Assembly: GCF_006542275.1 (NCBI RefSeq)
Contig: NZ_CP041217.1
Location: 1,287,501-1,351,500 of the forward strand
Direction of reading: 5' to 3'
DNA: 64,000 nucleotides
From: Saccharibacillus brassicae
Lineage (GTDB): Bacteria; Bacillota; Bacilli; Paenibacillales; Paenibacillaceae
Part shown: positions 17,125 through 25,074 of the stretch, piece after piece
Position numbering within the stretch: position 1 is the first letter of the stretch
Layout: each line of letters opens with the position of its first letter
Translations under genes and position numbers: made by a program
The notes under the pieces: generated by a model
The model's input: only the letters and a program-made list of their open reading frames with translations
Database searches by the model: none
What the model was told of the DNA's origin: nothing

Positions 17125-17588
17125 GCGTTCACATCCTCTTCTACTTCAAAAATCGAATCCACGATAATCGGCAGATCGTCGCGGACAGAAACGGCACCAA
17201 AGACCGATCTTGCATGCGAGCCGCGTTCACCAAAAACGTCAATCATTAACTTGGAGCAGCCGTCCAGTACTTTATGATGTTGTTCGAATTCTGCGGTCGC
17301 ATTGACGAACCCCTGAAGCTTGACGACGCGTTTAACGCGGTCCAGCGATCCCAACTCGCTTTGGAGTACGGCCAAAATCCCTATTCCAGCCTGCCGGGCG
17401 AATTCGAAGCCTTCCTCTGTCGTATAGTTCTGTCCCAGCTTACCACGAGGTTCGCCCGAAGGCCCTTTACCCGCGACAAACATCAGACCGTTTACGATAA
17501 CCGCGTTCGCGTAAGCCGCAGCCGGAGCGCTCGCTTCGGGCAGCTCGATGCCCAGCTCACGCAGACGTTCTTTGATTTGGTTTGACAT
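17121..17588 (-). CDS. RidA family protein (first of a pair)
   Basis: This 155-residue protein starts MSNQIKERLRELGIELPE with AGAGGGGG about 7 nt upstream. It has the longer RidA subtype with an N-terminal helix, VNGLMFVAGKGP, and a C-terminal RSVFGAVSVRDDLPIIVDSIFEV. This resembles the Rid group that carries Arg in the R-S-V-F-G motif. Likely role: removal of reactive imines or a related small-molecule hydrolysis in the cytoplasm. It follows the histidine phosphatase by 17 nt and is coupled to a second RidA-like gene, so the two may form hetero-trimers or act on related substrates. Longer upstream starts would overlap the phosphatase and have no site. Confidence 0.88.
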   Translation of the reverse strand: MSNQIKERLRELGIELPEASAPAAAYANAVIVNGLMFVAGKGPSGEPRGKLGQNYTTEEGFEFARQAGIGILAVLQSELGSLDRVKRVVKLQGFVNATAEFEQHHKVLDGCSKLMIDVFGERGSHARSVFGAVSVRDDLPIIVDSIFEVEEDVNA

Positions 17589-17605
17589 TCCAATCCCCCT
17601 CTTTT

Positions 17606-18184
17606 TCATATATCCAACGTATAACAGCCTGCTTCGCCGAGAAAATCGTGCCGGCTCACGTCCGGTTCGCCCAACAGCTGCCGATAGGCGTTGATCGTTC
17701 CGTCGTGGCTGACGATGATCGTTCTTCGGCGGCGTTGGCCGGCGATCCAGTCGATCAGCTCCCGCGCAAGCGGGGCAAATTCGGCTTCGGGCATGGCGTT
17801 GATTCCGCTTCTCCACAGCGCTGCCGTATCCGGCTGCCGCAGCTTCAGCCCGGCGCCGTAAGCCTGCACGTCTTCCCGCGTCAGCGGAACGTCGCAGGGC
17901 AGCGTCGTCCACGCCGGATTTTGCGGAAACATGCGCGGGCCGACCCGCGGACTGACCCAAGCCGGCCGGGCATTGCACCCTTCCGTTAACAGCGCCAGCG
18001 TCTCCAACGTCCGAACGGTCGGACTGACCAGCAGCAGATCGCCGTCGTCGATCCGAATCCGGCTGTTCAGTTCGGCGACCTGCTGCCTGCCCAGATCCGT
18101 CAACCTGGGATGAAGCCGCTCCAGCCGGTCCGGCGTATCGAGATTGTGCTCGGCCTGACCGTGGCGCACGAACAACAAGGGCAT
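17606..18184 (-). CDS. Histidine phosphatase family protein
   Basis: The 192-residue product begins MPLLFVRHGQAEHN. RHG carries the phosphorylated His, a second Arg lies in the VSPTVRTLETL motif, and the second catalytic His is in IIVSHDGTIN. This is a typical small phosphoglycerate-mutase-like phosphatase. Substrates in this family range from sugar phosphates to nucleotides and cannot be read here. It heads a three-gene unit with two RidA proteins, so it may act on the same pathway. The gene's 5' end faces the divergent shikimate kinase gene. Confidence 0.88.
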   Translation of the reverse strand: MPLLFVRHGQAEHNLDTPDRLERLHPRLTDLGRQQVAELNSRIRIDDGDLLLVSPTVRTLETLALLTEGCNARPAWVSPRVGPRMFPQNPAWTTLPCDVPLTREDVQAYGAGLKLRQPDTAALWRSGINAMPEAEFAPLARELIDWIAGQRRRRTIIVSHDGTINAYRQLLGEPDVSRHDFLGEAGCYTLDI

Positions 18185-18316
18185 CGCTGCACCTTCTTCC
18201 CTACACGTTTGACCTTGCTCCCGTCAACCGCACCTTTTATAATGAACGTATTCATTTTACGCGGCGCTGCTGTCGACTTACAATTCAATGGTTTAAAGCC
18301 GCAAAGGAGCAAAGTC

Positions 18317-18886
18317 ATGATCCTATCCAATCCACCCTTTTCCTCCGGGATTCCTTTTCGCCAAAAAAATATCATTCTGATCGGCTTCATGGGCGCGGGC
18401 AAAACGACGATCGGCCAACTGCTCGCGCAGAAGCTCGGACGGGAGTTTCTCGACGCCGACCACGAGATCGAAGCGCTGCACGGTATGCCGGTCACGGAAA
18501 TTTTCAGGACGATGGGCGAACCCGCTTTTCGGCAGATGGAAAAAGAGTACCTGACGACGCTGTGCCGCAGCGAGCGCGAGAAAGTCGTGTCGCTCGGCGG
18601 AGGTTCTTTTATGCAGGAGGAGATCCGGGAATCGTGTCTGTCGAGCGGCATCGTGTACCACCTCGATTTGAGCTGGGAGGCGTGGTTGGGGCGCTTTGAA
18701 GCGCTGATCGATACCCGCCCGATTCTGCAAAGCAAATCGCTGGCCGAAGTGGAAGAGATGTTCGCCAGCCGCAAGCTCGTGTACGCCGACAACCATCATA
18801 CGATCGACGTCGATGCGCGGACGCCCGAGCAGATCGCCGAAGAGATGGCGCAGCAGATTCAAGCCGGCTGGACGGTGGAACGGTAA
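18317..18886 (+). CDS. aroK: Shikimate kinase
   Basis: This 189-residue P-loop kinase has GFMGAGKTTIGQLLA (Walker A), FLDADHEIE (Mg2+/shikimate Asp), FRTMGEPAFRQMEKEYL and VVSLGGGSFMQ (shikimate-binding Gly-rich loop). DTRPIL carries the lid Arg. It phosphorylates shikimate in the chorismate pathway. The ATG at 18317 has AAAGGAG 7 nt upstream; longer in-frame starts overlap the divergent phosphatase gene and lack a site. It stands alone and ends at a bidirectional terminator. The C-terminal end is slightly longer than the E. coli enzyme. A gluconate-kinase alternative is unlikely given the motifs. Confidence 0.88.
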   Translation: MILSNPPFSSGIPFRQKNIILIGFMGAGKTTIGQLLAQKLGREFLDADHEIEALHGMPVTEIFRTMGEPAFRQMEKEYLTTLCRSEREKVVSLGGGSFMQEEIRESCLSSGIVYHLDLSWEAWLGRFEALIDTRPILQSKSLAEVEEMFASRKLVYADNHHTIDVDARTPEQIAEEMAQQIQAGWTVER

Positions 18887-18918
18887 CGATTGGAACAGTC
18901 ACGATCGGTGAAAAGACG

Positions 18919-18956
18919 AAAAGGCGGAAAGCCCTTCAAGGTGCTTTCCGCCTTTT
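18919..18956. terminator. Bidirectional terminator
   Basis: A 14-bp stem (AAAAGGCGGAAAGC / GCTTTCCGCCTTTT) with a 10-nt loop lies between convergent genes and can end both. Confidence 0.9.
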
Positions 18957-18965
18957 GCTTGTCTG

Positions 18966-19670
18966 TTACTCGGTATCAAGCATCATTTGTACTTCCTTAG
19001 AGATCTCTGCCATCCGCTTTTCATATTGTTCAAAAGGCGCAAACGCCTCGTTAGCTTCATCCAGCTTCGCTTCGTTTTGCGTGTCGAGCCCCTCTATGAA
19101 CAAGTCGACGCCTCGCCCTCCGTTTATGCCCATACCCAAAAATATATTCTGTATCTCGGAGAGCACCTCGTATACCGCCGCAGATTCCAAACCAGGCACC
19201 TGTATTCGGGAGAAGTCGTATTCCAGCAGCGTAAAAGCGGCGTTTGATGCCATCAGAGATTCGCGCAGCTCTGCATCTTCCATTTCGTAGTTATTCCATG
19301 CCTCAAGCGATCCGTAGAGATTGCTCATCGTAGACTGCGCGACGTTTAGCGCAGGTTCGATCTGCTCGAAATACTCCTCCACAAGCTGGATATCCCCCTC
19401 GGTAAGGACGAGCGATTCCGAACGCGTATCGCTTGGCCCGGATCGTTCGGCGGCGGTCTCGACCGCTGCTTCCGTCTCCGCTGCCGCTTCGTGCTCGACT
19501 TCGACCGCGGCTTCCGCTTGGGAAGCTTCGGCCTCCACCGCCCGCTCGGCCGGCTGCTCCGCCGCTGCCTGCGCAGGAGCGGCGGCGGCCGTCTCTTTCG
19601 CATCGTTCCCGCATGCCGTCATGATCGCCAACGAACAGACCGCCAACCCTGTCCATAATCTTTTTTTCAT
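18966..19670 (-). CDS. Lipoprotein of unknown function with Ala/Glu-rich linker
   Basis: The 234-residue product starts MKKRLWTGLAVCSLAIMTAC (AGGGGGATT upstream). The lipobox is MTAC, with Cys at about residue 20. Residues 25-80 form a low-complexity Ala/Glu/Val stretch, probably a flexible spacer off the membrane. The remaining 150 residues look all-helical (VEEYFEQIEPALNVAQSTM), with no family I recognise. It should sit on the outer face of the cytoplasmic membrane. It is monocistronic, convergent with shikimate kinase and sharing its terminator. Confidence 0.8.
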   Translation of the reverse strand: MKKRLWTGLAVCSLAIMTACGNDAKETAAAAPAQAAAEQPAERAVEAEASQAEAAVEVEHEAAAETEAAVETAAERSGPSDTRSESLVLTEGDIQLVEEYFEQIEPALNVAQSTMSNLYGSLEAWNNYEMEDAELRESLMASNAAFTLLEYDFSRIQVPGLESAAVYEVLSEIQNIFLGMGINGGRGVDLFIEGLDTQNEAKLDEANEAFAPFEQYEKRMAEISKEVQMMLDTE

Positions 19671-19824
19671 CCTGAATCCCCCTGTATCTGTTCTCGTTTT
19701 CGTTTCTCGAACGTACAAGGGAACTCTACGCAGCTGCCAAGCAAAAGGATGCAAAATTTATCCACTTTTCTATTTTGTGCCTTCTGCTGCTTGTTTGCGC
19801 AGGCGGCGATAGGCGTGAAGGTGT

Positions 19825-20388
19825 TCAGATCAAAGGCCCAAACTGCTTGTCCGTGAGCCGGATCAGCTCTTTGCTCGCTGCGCGGTCGATAAACACCAGC
19901 GTCACCGTCTGGTCTTCCCAGCGGTGCAGAAATTCCCAGTCTTCCATACGCACGATCCGTTCTACCCGGCCCAGCACGTCCATGTCGAACCAATCCCCGT
20001 TGTTGGCGGCGTTGAGTTCATGCGACTGGCCCGCATGGACCAGATCAATCCGCGTCCAATCTTCGGCGGGATCGAACTTGCCCTGCAGACTCCCGATTTC
20101 GATCCGCCCTTCCGCCAAAGCGATCATCTTCGAAATCGCATTCTCATACACGTCGGCGCTCTCCACGCACTCGACATCGAACGTCCAGACGTTCGGCGAC
20201 AATTCATGTCCGAGTTCCGCCAGCAGGCGGAGATAGGGCTGCTGTTCATAGTAGGCGGCTCCGACATATTTCGTTAACCGTAGGATCATATCCGCGTCGG
20301 AATCGGCCCCGTGAATCCCCAGTTCGCGCAGCTTCGCGAGTTGGCTTTCCAGGCTGTGGGCGGAAGGGTTGGGCAAAGAATTAGACAT
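19825..20388 (-). CDS. Conserved hypothetical protein, 187 aa
   Basis: Start MSNSLPNPSAHSLESQLAKL, with AAAGGAG 8 nt upstream. It is acidic, soluble and without a signal peptide. ADMILRLTKYVGAAYYEQQPYLRLLAELG is helical, and the rest alternates strands (VWTFDVECVESADVYENAI). Its size and composition recall immunity-type or SMI1-like accessory proteins, but I see no diagnostic motif and make no functional call. It is followed by 154 nt without a gene, then the lipoprotein gene. Confidence 0.7.
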   Translation of the reverse strand: MSNSLPNPSAHSLESQLAKLRELGIHGADSDADMILRLTKYVGAAYYEQQPYLRLLAELGHELSPNVWTFDVECVESADVYENAISKMIALAEGRIEIGSLQGKFDPAEDWTRIDLVHAGQSHELNAANNGDWFDMDVLGRVERIVRMEDWEFLHRWEDQTVTLVFIDRAASKELIRLTDKQFGPLI

Positions 20389-20415
20389 CGATTATCGCTC
20401 CTTTGAATATGATTT

Positions 20416-20526
20416 TTATTTTAGTGATTCTTTTTTGGAAAAAACTGCGACGACTCGATCGGCGAGCGGGATAGCCTCGTCATAATCGTTCACGACGAGC
20501 GCGATATGTACGATCGATTGATTCAT
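20416..20526 (-). pseudogene. Truncated VOC/glyoxalase-family gene remnant
   Basis: The 36-codon frame starts MNQSIVHIALVVNDYDEAI, the hallmark first strand and helix of VOC (glyoxalase/bleomycin-resistance) proteins, which are normally about 125-130 residues. After residue 19 the match is lost (PLADRVVAVFSKK) and a TAA follows. An excellent ribosome binding site (AGGGGAGG) is preserved, so the remnant may still be translated. I read it as the 5' end left after a deletion. Confidence 0.6.
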
Positions 20527-20592
20527 GTCGATCCTCCCCTTTCACTCCTTTTTTAATTATTCGCTGCCCCGGTCCCCCATCCTTTTTTACCC

Positions 20593-20634
20593 AAAAAGAA
20601 GACGGCCCCCGCTGTCCGCGGCAAGCCGTCTTCT
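20593..20634 (-). terminator. Rho-independent terminator of the rhamnosidase gene
   Basis: The stem AGAAGACGGC / GCCGTCTTCT has an 18-nt loop and a T run on the minus strand. It lies 83 nt past the stop codon, beyond the 13-bp repeats. Confidence 0.85.
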
Positions 20635-20637
20635 CTC

Positions 20638-20715
20638 TTCGTATGCTCTCTTCGTATGCTCTCTTCGTATGCTCTCTTCGTATGCTCTCTTCGTATGCTC
20701 TCTTCGTATGCTCTC
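20638..20715. repeat. 13-bp tandem repeat, six perfect copies
   Basis: TTCGTATGCTCTC is repeated six times without a mismatch, starting 1 nt after the GH78 stop codon and ending just before its terminator. It is therefore transcribed in the 3' untranslated region. Confidence 0.95.
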
Positions 20716-20716
20716 T

Positions 20717-23404
20717 TCAACCGCCGACTCGCACCGTATACCGGCCCGAGCCGAGTTCCAGCACGACGCTGCCGTCTTCCGTGCGGAATGCTGCCGTTCC
20801 CGGCGCTTCGGCGGCCTCGCGTTCGTCGATCCGCACCGCCTGATCGGCCGAGCGCGGCAGCCGGACTTCGGCCGTCGTGTTCGGCGGCAGCTCGAACTCG
20901 TACGCGACGCTGCCGTCTTCAAGCTTGGCCCAACCGCTGACGATTGTGCCATACAGACACTCGTACCGCACGCGGGCGTGCGTCAAGCCGGACTCCGGGT
21001 TCGGGGACAGCTTGATCCGCTTGTAGCCGGGAGCGGACTCGTCCGTATCCAGCCCCGCTACCGTGCGGTACAGCCAATCGCCGATCGCGCCGTATGCGTA
21101 ATGGTTGTACGAATTCATGTCGTCGCTCCAGAACGAACCGTCCGGCTTGATGCCGTCCCAATGTTCCCAGATCGTCGTCGCGCCCTGATGCACCGAGTAC
21201 AGCCACGACGGATACTCTTCCTGCAGTGCAAGCTGCACGGCGACGTCGTGATGACCGTTCTCCGACAGCACCCGGCACAGATACGGCGTTCCGACGAAGC
21301 CGGTCGTCAGGTGCATCTTTCGCTCGCGCACGTACCCGGCCAGCGTATCCGCCAGGCGGCGCTTCGTCTGTCCTTCCGCCAGTTCGAACATGAGCGCCAG
21401 CACATGCGACGTCTGCGTATGACCGGCCAGCCGGCCGTTTGGCGTCATGAATTCGTCGGCAAAAGCCCGGACGATGCGGCCGTGCAGCTCGGCGTATGTG
21501 CGGGCGTCTTCTTCCTTGCCGAGCACGGCGGCCGCTTTCGCGACCAGCGACGTGGAATAGGCGAAAAAGGCGGTACCGATCAGATCCCGCGGCGTCGCGC
21601 CGACGTAGCCGTTCTCTTCCGCGTCCAGCCCGAGCCAGTCGCCGAAGTGAAAGCCGGTGTTCCACAGCAGCTCGTTCTCGCCCTGGGCGCGAACGTATTC
21701 GACCCAGCCGGTCATGCTGTCGTATTGTTCGTCCAGTATGCGCCGGTCGCCGTAGCAGAGGTAGATCGTCCACGGACAAATGACCGCCGCGTCGCCCCAG
21801 GCCGCCGAAGAATGTGCGTCTTCGCCCAGCACGTTCGGCACGACGAACGGGACGCCGCCGCTTGGCAGCTGCTCGGCCGCCAGATCTTTGAGCCATTTGG
21901 TAAAAAAGGGCGAGACGCCGTAATTGAACGCCGCCGTGCGGATAAATACCTGCGCGTCGCCTGTCCAGCCGAGCCGCTCGTCGCGCTGCGGACAATCGGT
22001 CGGAATATCGAGGAAGTTGCCGCGCTGCCCCCAGACGATATTGCGCTGCAGCCGGTTGATCAGCGGATTGGAGCATTCGAACGATCCGGTAGGACGCATA
22101 TCGGTATGGATGACTTCCCCGACGAAGTCATGCAGGTCGATCGTTTCCGGGAAGCCGGTCAGACGGACGTAGCGGAACCCTTGAAACGTAAAAGCAGGCC
22201 GGTACGACTCCGCGCCGCCGCCCCGGCACACATACGTCACTTCCTGCGCGGCGGTGCGCAGATTGCCGGTGTAGAAGTTCCCTGCCCGGTCCAGCACTTC
22301 CGCGTGATGCAGCGTAAGCGTCGTGCCCGCGGGCGCGCGGACGGTAAACGCCATGCGGCCGACCATGTTCTGCCCCAGATCCAGCACCCGTTCTCCCGCG
22401 GGCGTCACGATCAGCGACACCGGCGCGATCGTCTCCGTCACTTTGACCCGCTCGCTCTGCTCGCCGATCAGCGTATCCAGCGGGCGGTCCAGCGCCGAGA
22501 TGGGAGACCAGTCCGCAGCGTCGAAGCCGGGGCCGCTCCAGCCGGGCATTTCGAGCGAAGCGTCGTACGTCTCGCCTTCGTATAGGCCGGACATGCGTAT
22601 CGGTCCGTTCGCGCTGGCGCGCCACGATTCGTCCGACGCAATCACCTGCCGTGTCCCGTCTTCGTACCGGATATGCAGCTCCAGCAGCAGCGCGCGCCGG
22701 TCTCCGTAAATGTCGCGGCGGCCTTCCCAGCCGAGCCGGCCTTTGTACCAGCCGTCCGCAAGCGCCGCGCCGAGCACATGCGGTTCGCCGCCCGCGCCGC
22801 TCAGCTGCTGCGTCACGTCGTACGCCTGCACCTGGAGACGGCGGTCGTATCGCGTCCAGCCCGGCGTGAACAGGCTGTCGCCGATCCGCCGGCCGTCCAG
22901 TTCCAGTTCGTACAGCCCGAGCGCGGTTGCGAAGACAGTAGCCCGGCGTACTCTTTTCCCATTCGTCTCAAACTGCCCCCGCATATAAAAAGCCGCCTGA
23001 GCCGCCGCATCGATAGCCTCCGCCGCCGGCGTGATCCACCGCGCGCGCCATTCGCCGGCGTCCAGCAGTCCCGTTTCCCAGCAGGCGGTCTCGCTCCACG
23101 GCGATTCTTCGCCCTGCTCGTCCCAGATCCGCACCCGGTACAGGTAGCGCGTCACGGAGATCAACGCCTCGCCTGTGTACGGTACGTGGACGCTCTCGTC
23201 CGAGTCCACTTGTCCGCTGTCCCAGACCAACCCTTCTTCGGCAAAAGAGGGATCGTCGGCCGACACCTGAATGTGGTAAGCACTCTGCATCACGTTCCGG
23301 CGATCCGCCAGCAGCTTCCAGCCCAGACGCGGACGGCGAACGGTCAGTCCCAGCGGATCTTGCAAATACTCGCAGCGCAGTTCGGTCACTCTCGTTGAAC
23401 GCAT
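20717..23404 (-). CDS. Alpha-L-rhamnosidase (GH78)
   Basis: The 895-residue protein starts MRSTRVTELRCEYLQDPLG (GGGAGGAAT upstream). It shows the usual order: N-terminal beta-sandwich domains (to about 350, including WRARWITP and YELELDGRRIGDSLFTPGWT), a Bac_rhamnosid region with VLDLGQNMVGR, and the (alpha/alpha)6 catalytic barrel. DCPQRDERLGWTGDAQVF carries the acidic catalytic and substrate residues near residue 470, and TTIWEHWDGIKPDGSF is another conserved motif. A C-terminal beta domain follows. No signal peptide: it likely removes terminal rhamnose from imported glycosides such as flavonoid or plant cell-wall rhamnosides. It is divergent from an AraC-family gene that probably controls it. 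Confidence 0.95.
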   Translation of the reverse strand: MRSTRVTELRCEYLQDPLGLTVRRPRLGWKLLADRRNVMQSAYHIQVSADDPSFAEEGLVWDSGQVDSDESVHVPYTGEALISVTRYLYRVRIWDEQGEESPWSETACWETGLLDAGEWRARWITPAAEAIDAAAQAAFYMRGQFETNGKRVRRATVFATALGLYELELDGRRIGDSLFTPGWTRYDRRLQVQAYDVTQQLSGAGGEPHVLGAALADGWYKGRLGWEGRRDIYGDRRALLLELHIRYEDGTRQVIASDESWRASANGPIRMSGLYEGETYDASLEMPGWSGPGFDAADWSPISALDRPLDTLIGEQSERVKVTETIAPVSLIVTPAGERVLDLGQNMVGRMAFTVRAPAGTTLTLHHAEVLDRAGNFYTGNLRTAAQEVTYVCRGGGAESYRPAFTFQGFRYVRLTGFPETIDLHDFVGEVIHTDMRPTGSFECSNPLINRLQRNIVWGQRGNFLDIPTDCPQRDERLGWTGDAQVFIRTAAFNYGVSPFFTKWLKDLAAEQLPSGGVPFVVPNVLGEDAHSSAAWGDAAVICPWTIYLCYGDRRILDEQYDSMTGWVEYVRAQGENELLWNTGFHFGDWLGLDAEENGYVGATPRDLIGTAFFAYSTSLVAKAAAVLGKEEDARTYAELHGRIVRAFADEFMTPNGRLAGHTQTSHVLALMFELAEGQTKRRLADTLAGYVRERKMHLTTGFVGTPYLCRVLSENGHHDVAVQLALQEEYPSWLYSVHQGATTIWEHWDGIKPDGSFWSDDMNSYNHYAYGAIGDWLYRTVAGLDTDESAPGYKRIKLSPNPESGLTHARVRYECLYGTIVSGWAKLEDGSVAYEFELPPNTTAEVRLPRSADQAVRIDEREAAEAPGTAAFRTEDGSVVLELGSGRYTVRVGG

Positions 23405-23508
23405 CAGTCATATTCCTCCCGGTCGATCGTATAGTGAATGCCCGTGCTTGTATGCTGAATGCCGGTGCTGTTCTTGTTCATTGTAAAGCGATTTGTACCC
23501 GGACCAAG

Positions 23509-23544
23509 AGGCCGATTCGGACGAATTCATAGGCCGATCTGGAC
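23509..23544. promoter_or_regulatory. Direct repeat, candidate AraC-type binding site
   Basis: Two 14-bp direct repeats, AGGCCGATTCGGAC and AGGCCGATCTGGAC, start 22 bp apart in the intergenic region between the divergent GH78 and AraC genes. Direct half-sites spaced by about two helical turns are typical for AraC-family activators. Protein-DNA pairing is inferred from position. Confidence 0.5.
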
Positions 23545-23612
23545 AAGCCCGGACAAAACGATTAGGCTCGAAGCAGCAGAACCGGCCGGCTTCGGCCAAG
23601 GAGGGATCACCT

Positions 23613-24512
23613 ATGCAGCGAAGGATGGATCGACTGTTGGGCACGTATTTTTTTGAAAAAGAAATGCCGATTTACGTCAACCGGGCGTCGGAATCGTTCG
23701 ACATGCTGGAGCACACGCACGATTTCGTCGAGCTGACTTATGTGTGCGAAGGCGCGGGCGTGCATTATATCGGCGAACGGGATATGCGGGTCTCGCGCGG
23801 CGACGTCTTTTTTATTCCGGTCGGCGTGTCGCATGTGTTCCGCCCCGCGGCGCCGGGGCGCGGCCGGGAACTGATCGTCTACAACTGCATTTTCCCGATC
23901 GACTATTTGCTGCGGCTGGAGGAGATGTTTCCGGACGCCTCGGCGCTGCTCGCCGCTTTTCGCGCACCCGGAAGTCCCTGGTTCAAGCTGCGCGATCCCG
24001 GCGAATTCCACGGCTGGTTCACCGCCTTGTATCGCGAGTACACGGCGCGGCAGCCGGGCTGCGAAGCGGTGCTCACCTCGCTCGTGATCCGCATTCTGAT
24101 CGCCCTGCAGCGCACTCGCGCCGGCGAAGCGGCGGAGCATCCTACCGAAGAGGCGGAGCCCGGCTCCTCGGCCGGGCCGATCCGCGGCGGCGCGGCCGAA
24201 GCGTCGATTGCGCGGGCGGTGCGGGAGATCGAGCGGCGGTACGCGGAGACGCTGACGCTCGGCGAACTGGCGCGGGCGGCCGGCCTCAGCGAACGCCAGT
24301 TCAGCCGCCTGTTCGTGCGGCAGACCGGGCTGAACTTCTCGACGTTTCTGCAAAATGCACGCGTCGAAGCCGCCTGCGATCTGCTCTCCTCGTCGAACAC
24401 GGGGATTGCGGAGATCGCGGCGGCTGTCGGTTACGGCGATTTGAAGTTTTTCTACCGGCTGTTCAAGCGCAAGACCGGGGTCACGCCGACAGGTTACCGG
24501 AGACAGGGCTAG
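23613..24512 (+). CDS. AraC-family regulator, probable activator of the rhamnosidase gene
   Basis: The 299-residue product starts MQRRMDRLLGTYFFEKEMP with AAGGAGGG 7 nt upstream. Residues about 20-150 form a cupin sugar-sensing domain (EHTHDFVELTYVCEGAGVHYIG, RGDVFFIPVGVSHVF). Residues about 195-299 carry two helix-turn-helix motifs (LTLGELARAAGLSERQFSRLF and IAEIAAAVGYGDLKFFYRLFKRKTG). The organisation is that of RhaS/RhaR-type regulators. Divergence from the GH78 gene and the 22-bp-spaced repeats between them suggest it activates that gene in response to rhamnose or a rhamnoside. Its TAG overlaps the stop codon of the convergent isochorismatase-like gene. Confidence 0.9.
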   Translation: MQRRMDRLLGTYFFEKEMPIYVNRASESFDMLEHTHDFVELTYVCEGAGVHYIGERDMRVSRGDVFFIPVGVSHVFRPAAPGRGRELIVYNCIFPIDYLLRLEEMFPDASALLAAFRAPGSPWFKLRDPGEFHGWFTALYREYTARQPGCEAVLTSLVIRILIALQRTRAGEAAEHPTEEAEPGSSAGPIRGGAAEASIARAVREIERRYAETLTLGELARAAGLSERQFSRLFVRQTGLNFSTFLQNARVEAACDLLSSSNTGIAEIAAAVGYGDLKFFYRLFKRKTGVTPTGYRRQG

Positions 24513-24997
24513 CTTCGCGCCAGCCATTCCACGACCGGATACGAGATCAGGTTGCGATCCCGGTAAGCGGCGGCGACCGCATCGTCGTGCCGGCTGAGGA
24601 TGCCGTTTTGCAGCAGTACCGGACTGAGTCCGCGTTCGACCGCGCCGTTGTACGTGAACTGTACGCAGTGTTCGGCTGCGAATCCGGCCAGTATGACGCG
24701 TTCGATGCCGTGCTGCGCAAGCGTTTCTTCCAACTTCGTCTGCCAGAACGCATTCGAATATTGTTTGGACAGCGCTTGATCGGGCGATTCGAATACAATC
24801 TCTTCGATCGTTCGGTAGCTGCCTTCCGTCTCTTCCGTCATGCCTTCGATATCCTGAATATGGATAATCGGATGCCCGGCTGCACGCATCACGCCAGACA
24901 CATGATTGATATATTCGCATACCTTGTCGATTTTGGACTGAGGTACGCCTTCCAAATGGACGATCTGCATGTCGATGATGAGAAACGCAATTTTCAT
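24509..24997 (-). CDS. Isochorismatase-like cysteine hydrolase
   Basis: This 162-residue protein starts MKIAFLIIDMQ with GGAGGAAT upstream. The catalytic Asp is in IIDMQ, and the Cys nucleophile is in GFAAEHCVQFTYNGA, preceded by the family's cis-peptide region VILAGFAAEH. A Lys expected between them is plausibly in the ALSKQYSNAF segment. Members hydrolyse amides or isochorismate (nicotinamidase, carbamoylases). Substrate cannot be assigned here, and it may be a small-molecule amidase. It is convergent with the AraC gene, with stop codons overlapping by 3 nt, so no terminator separates them. Confidence 0.88.
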   Translation of the reverse strand: MKIAFLIIDMQIVHLEGVPQSKIDKVCEYINHVSGVMRAAGHPIIHIQDIEGMTEETEGSYRTIEEIVFESPDQALSKQYSNAFWQTKLEETLAQHGIERVILAGFAAEHCVQFTYNGAVERGLSPVLLQNGILSRHDDAVAAAYRDRNLISYPVVEWLARS

Positions 24998-25074
24998 GGA
25001 TAGGATTCCTCCGCTGTTCAAGTATTTGATCCAGGCGGTACAGACGCTTTCGCCTCTATCGCCGCGGCTTGCGC

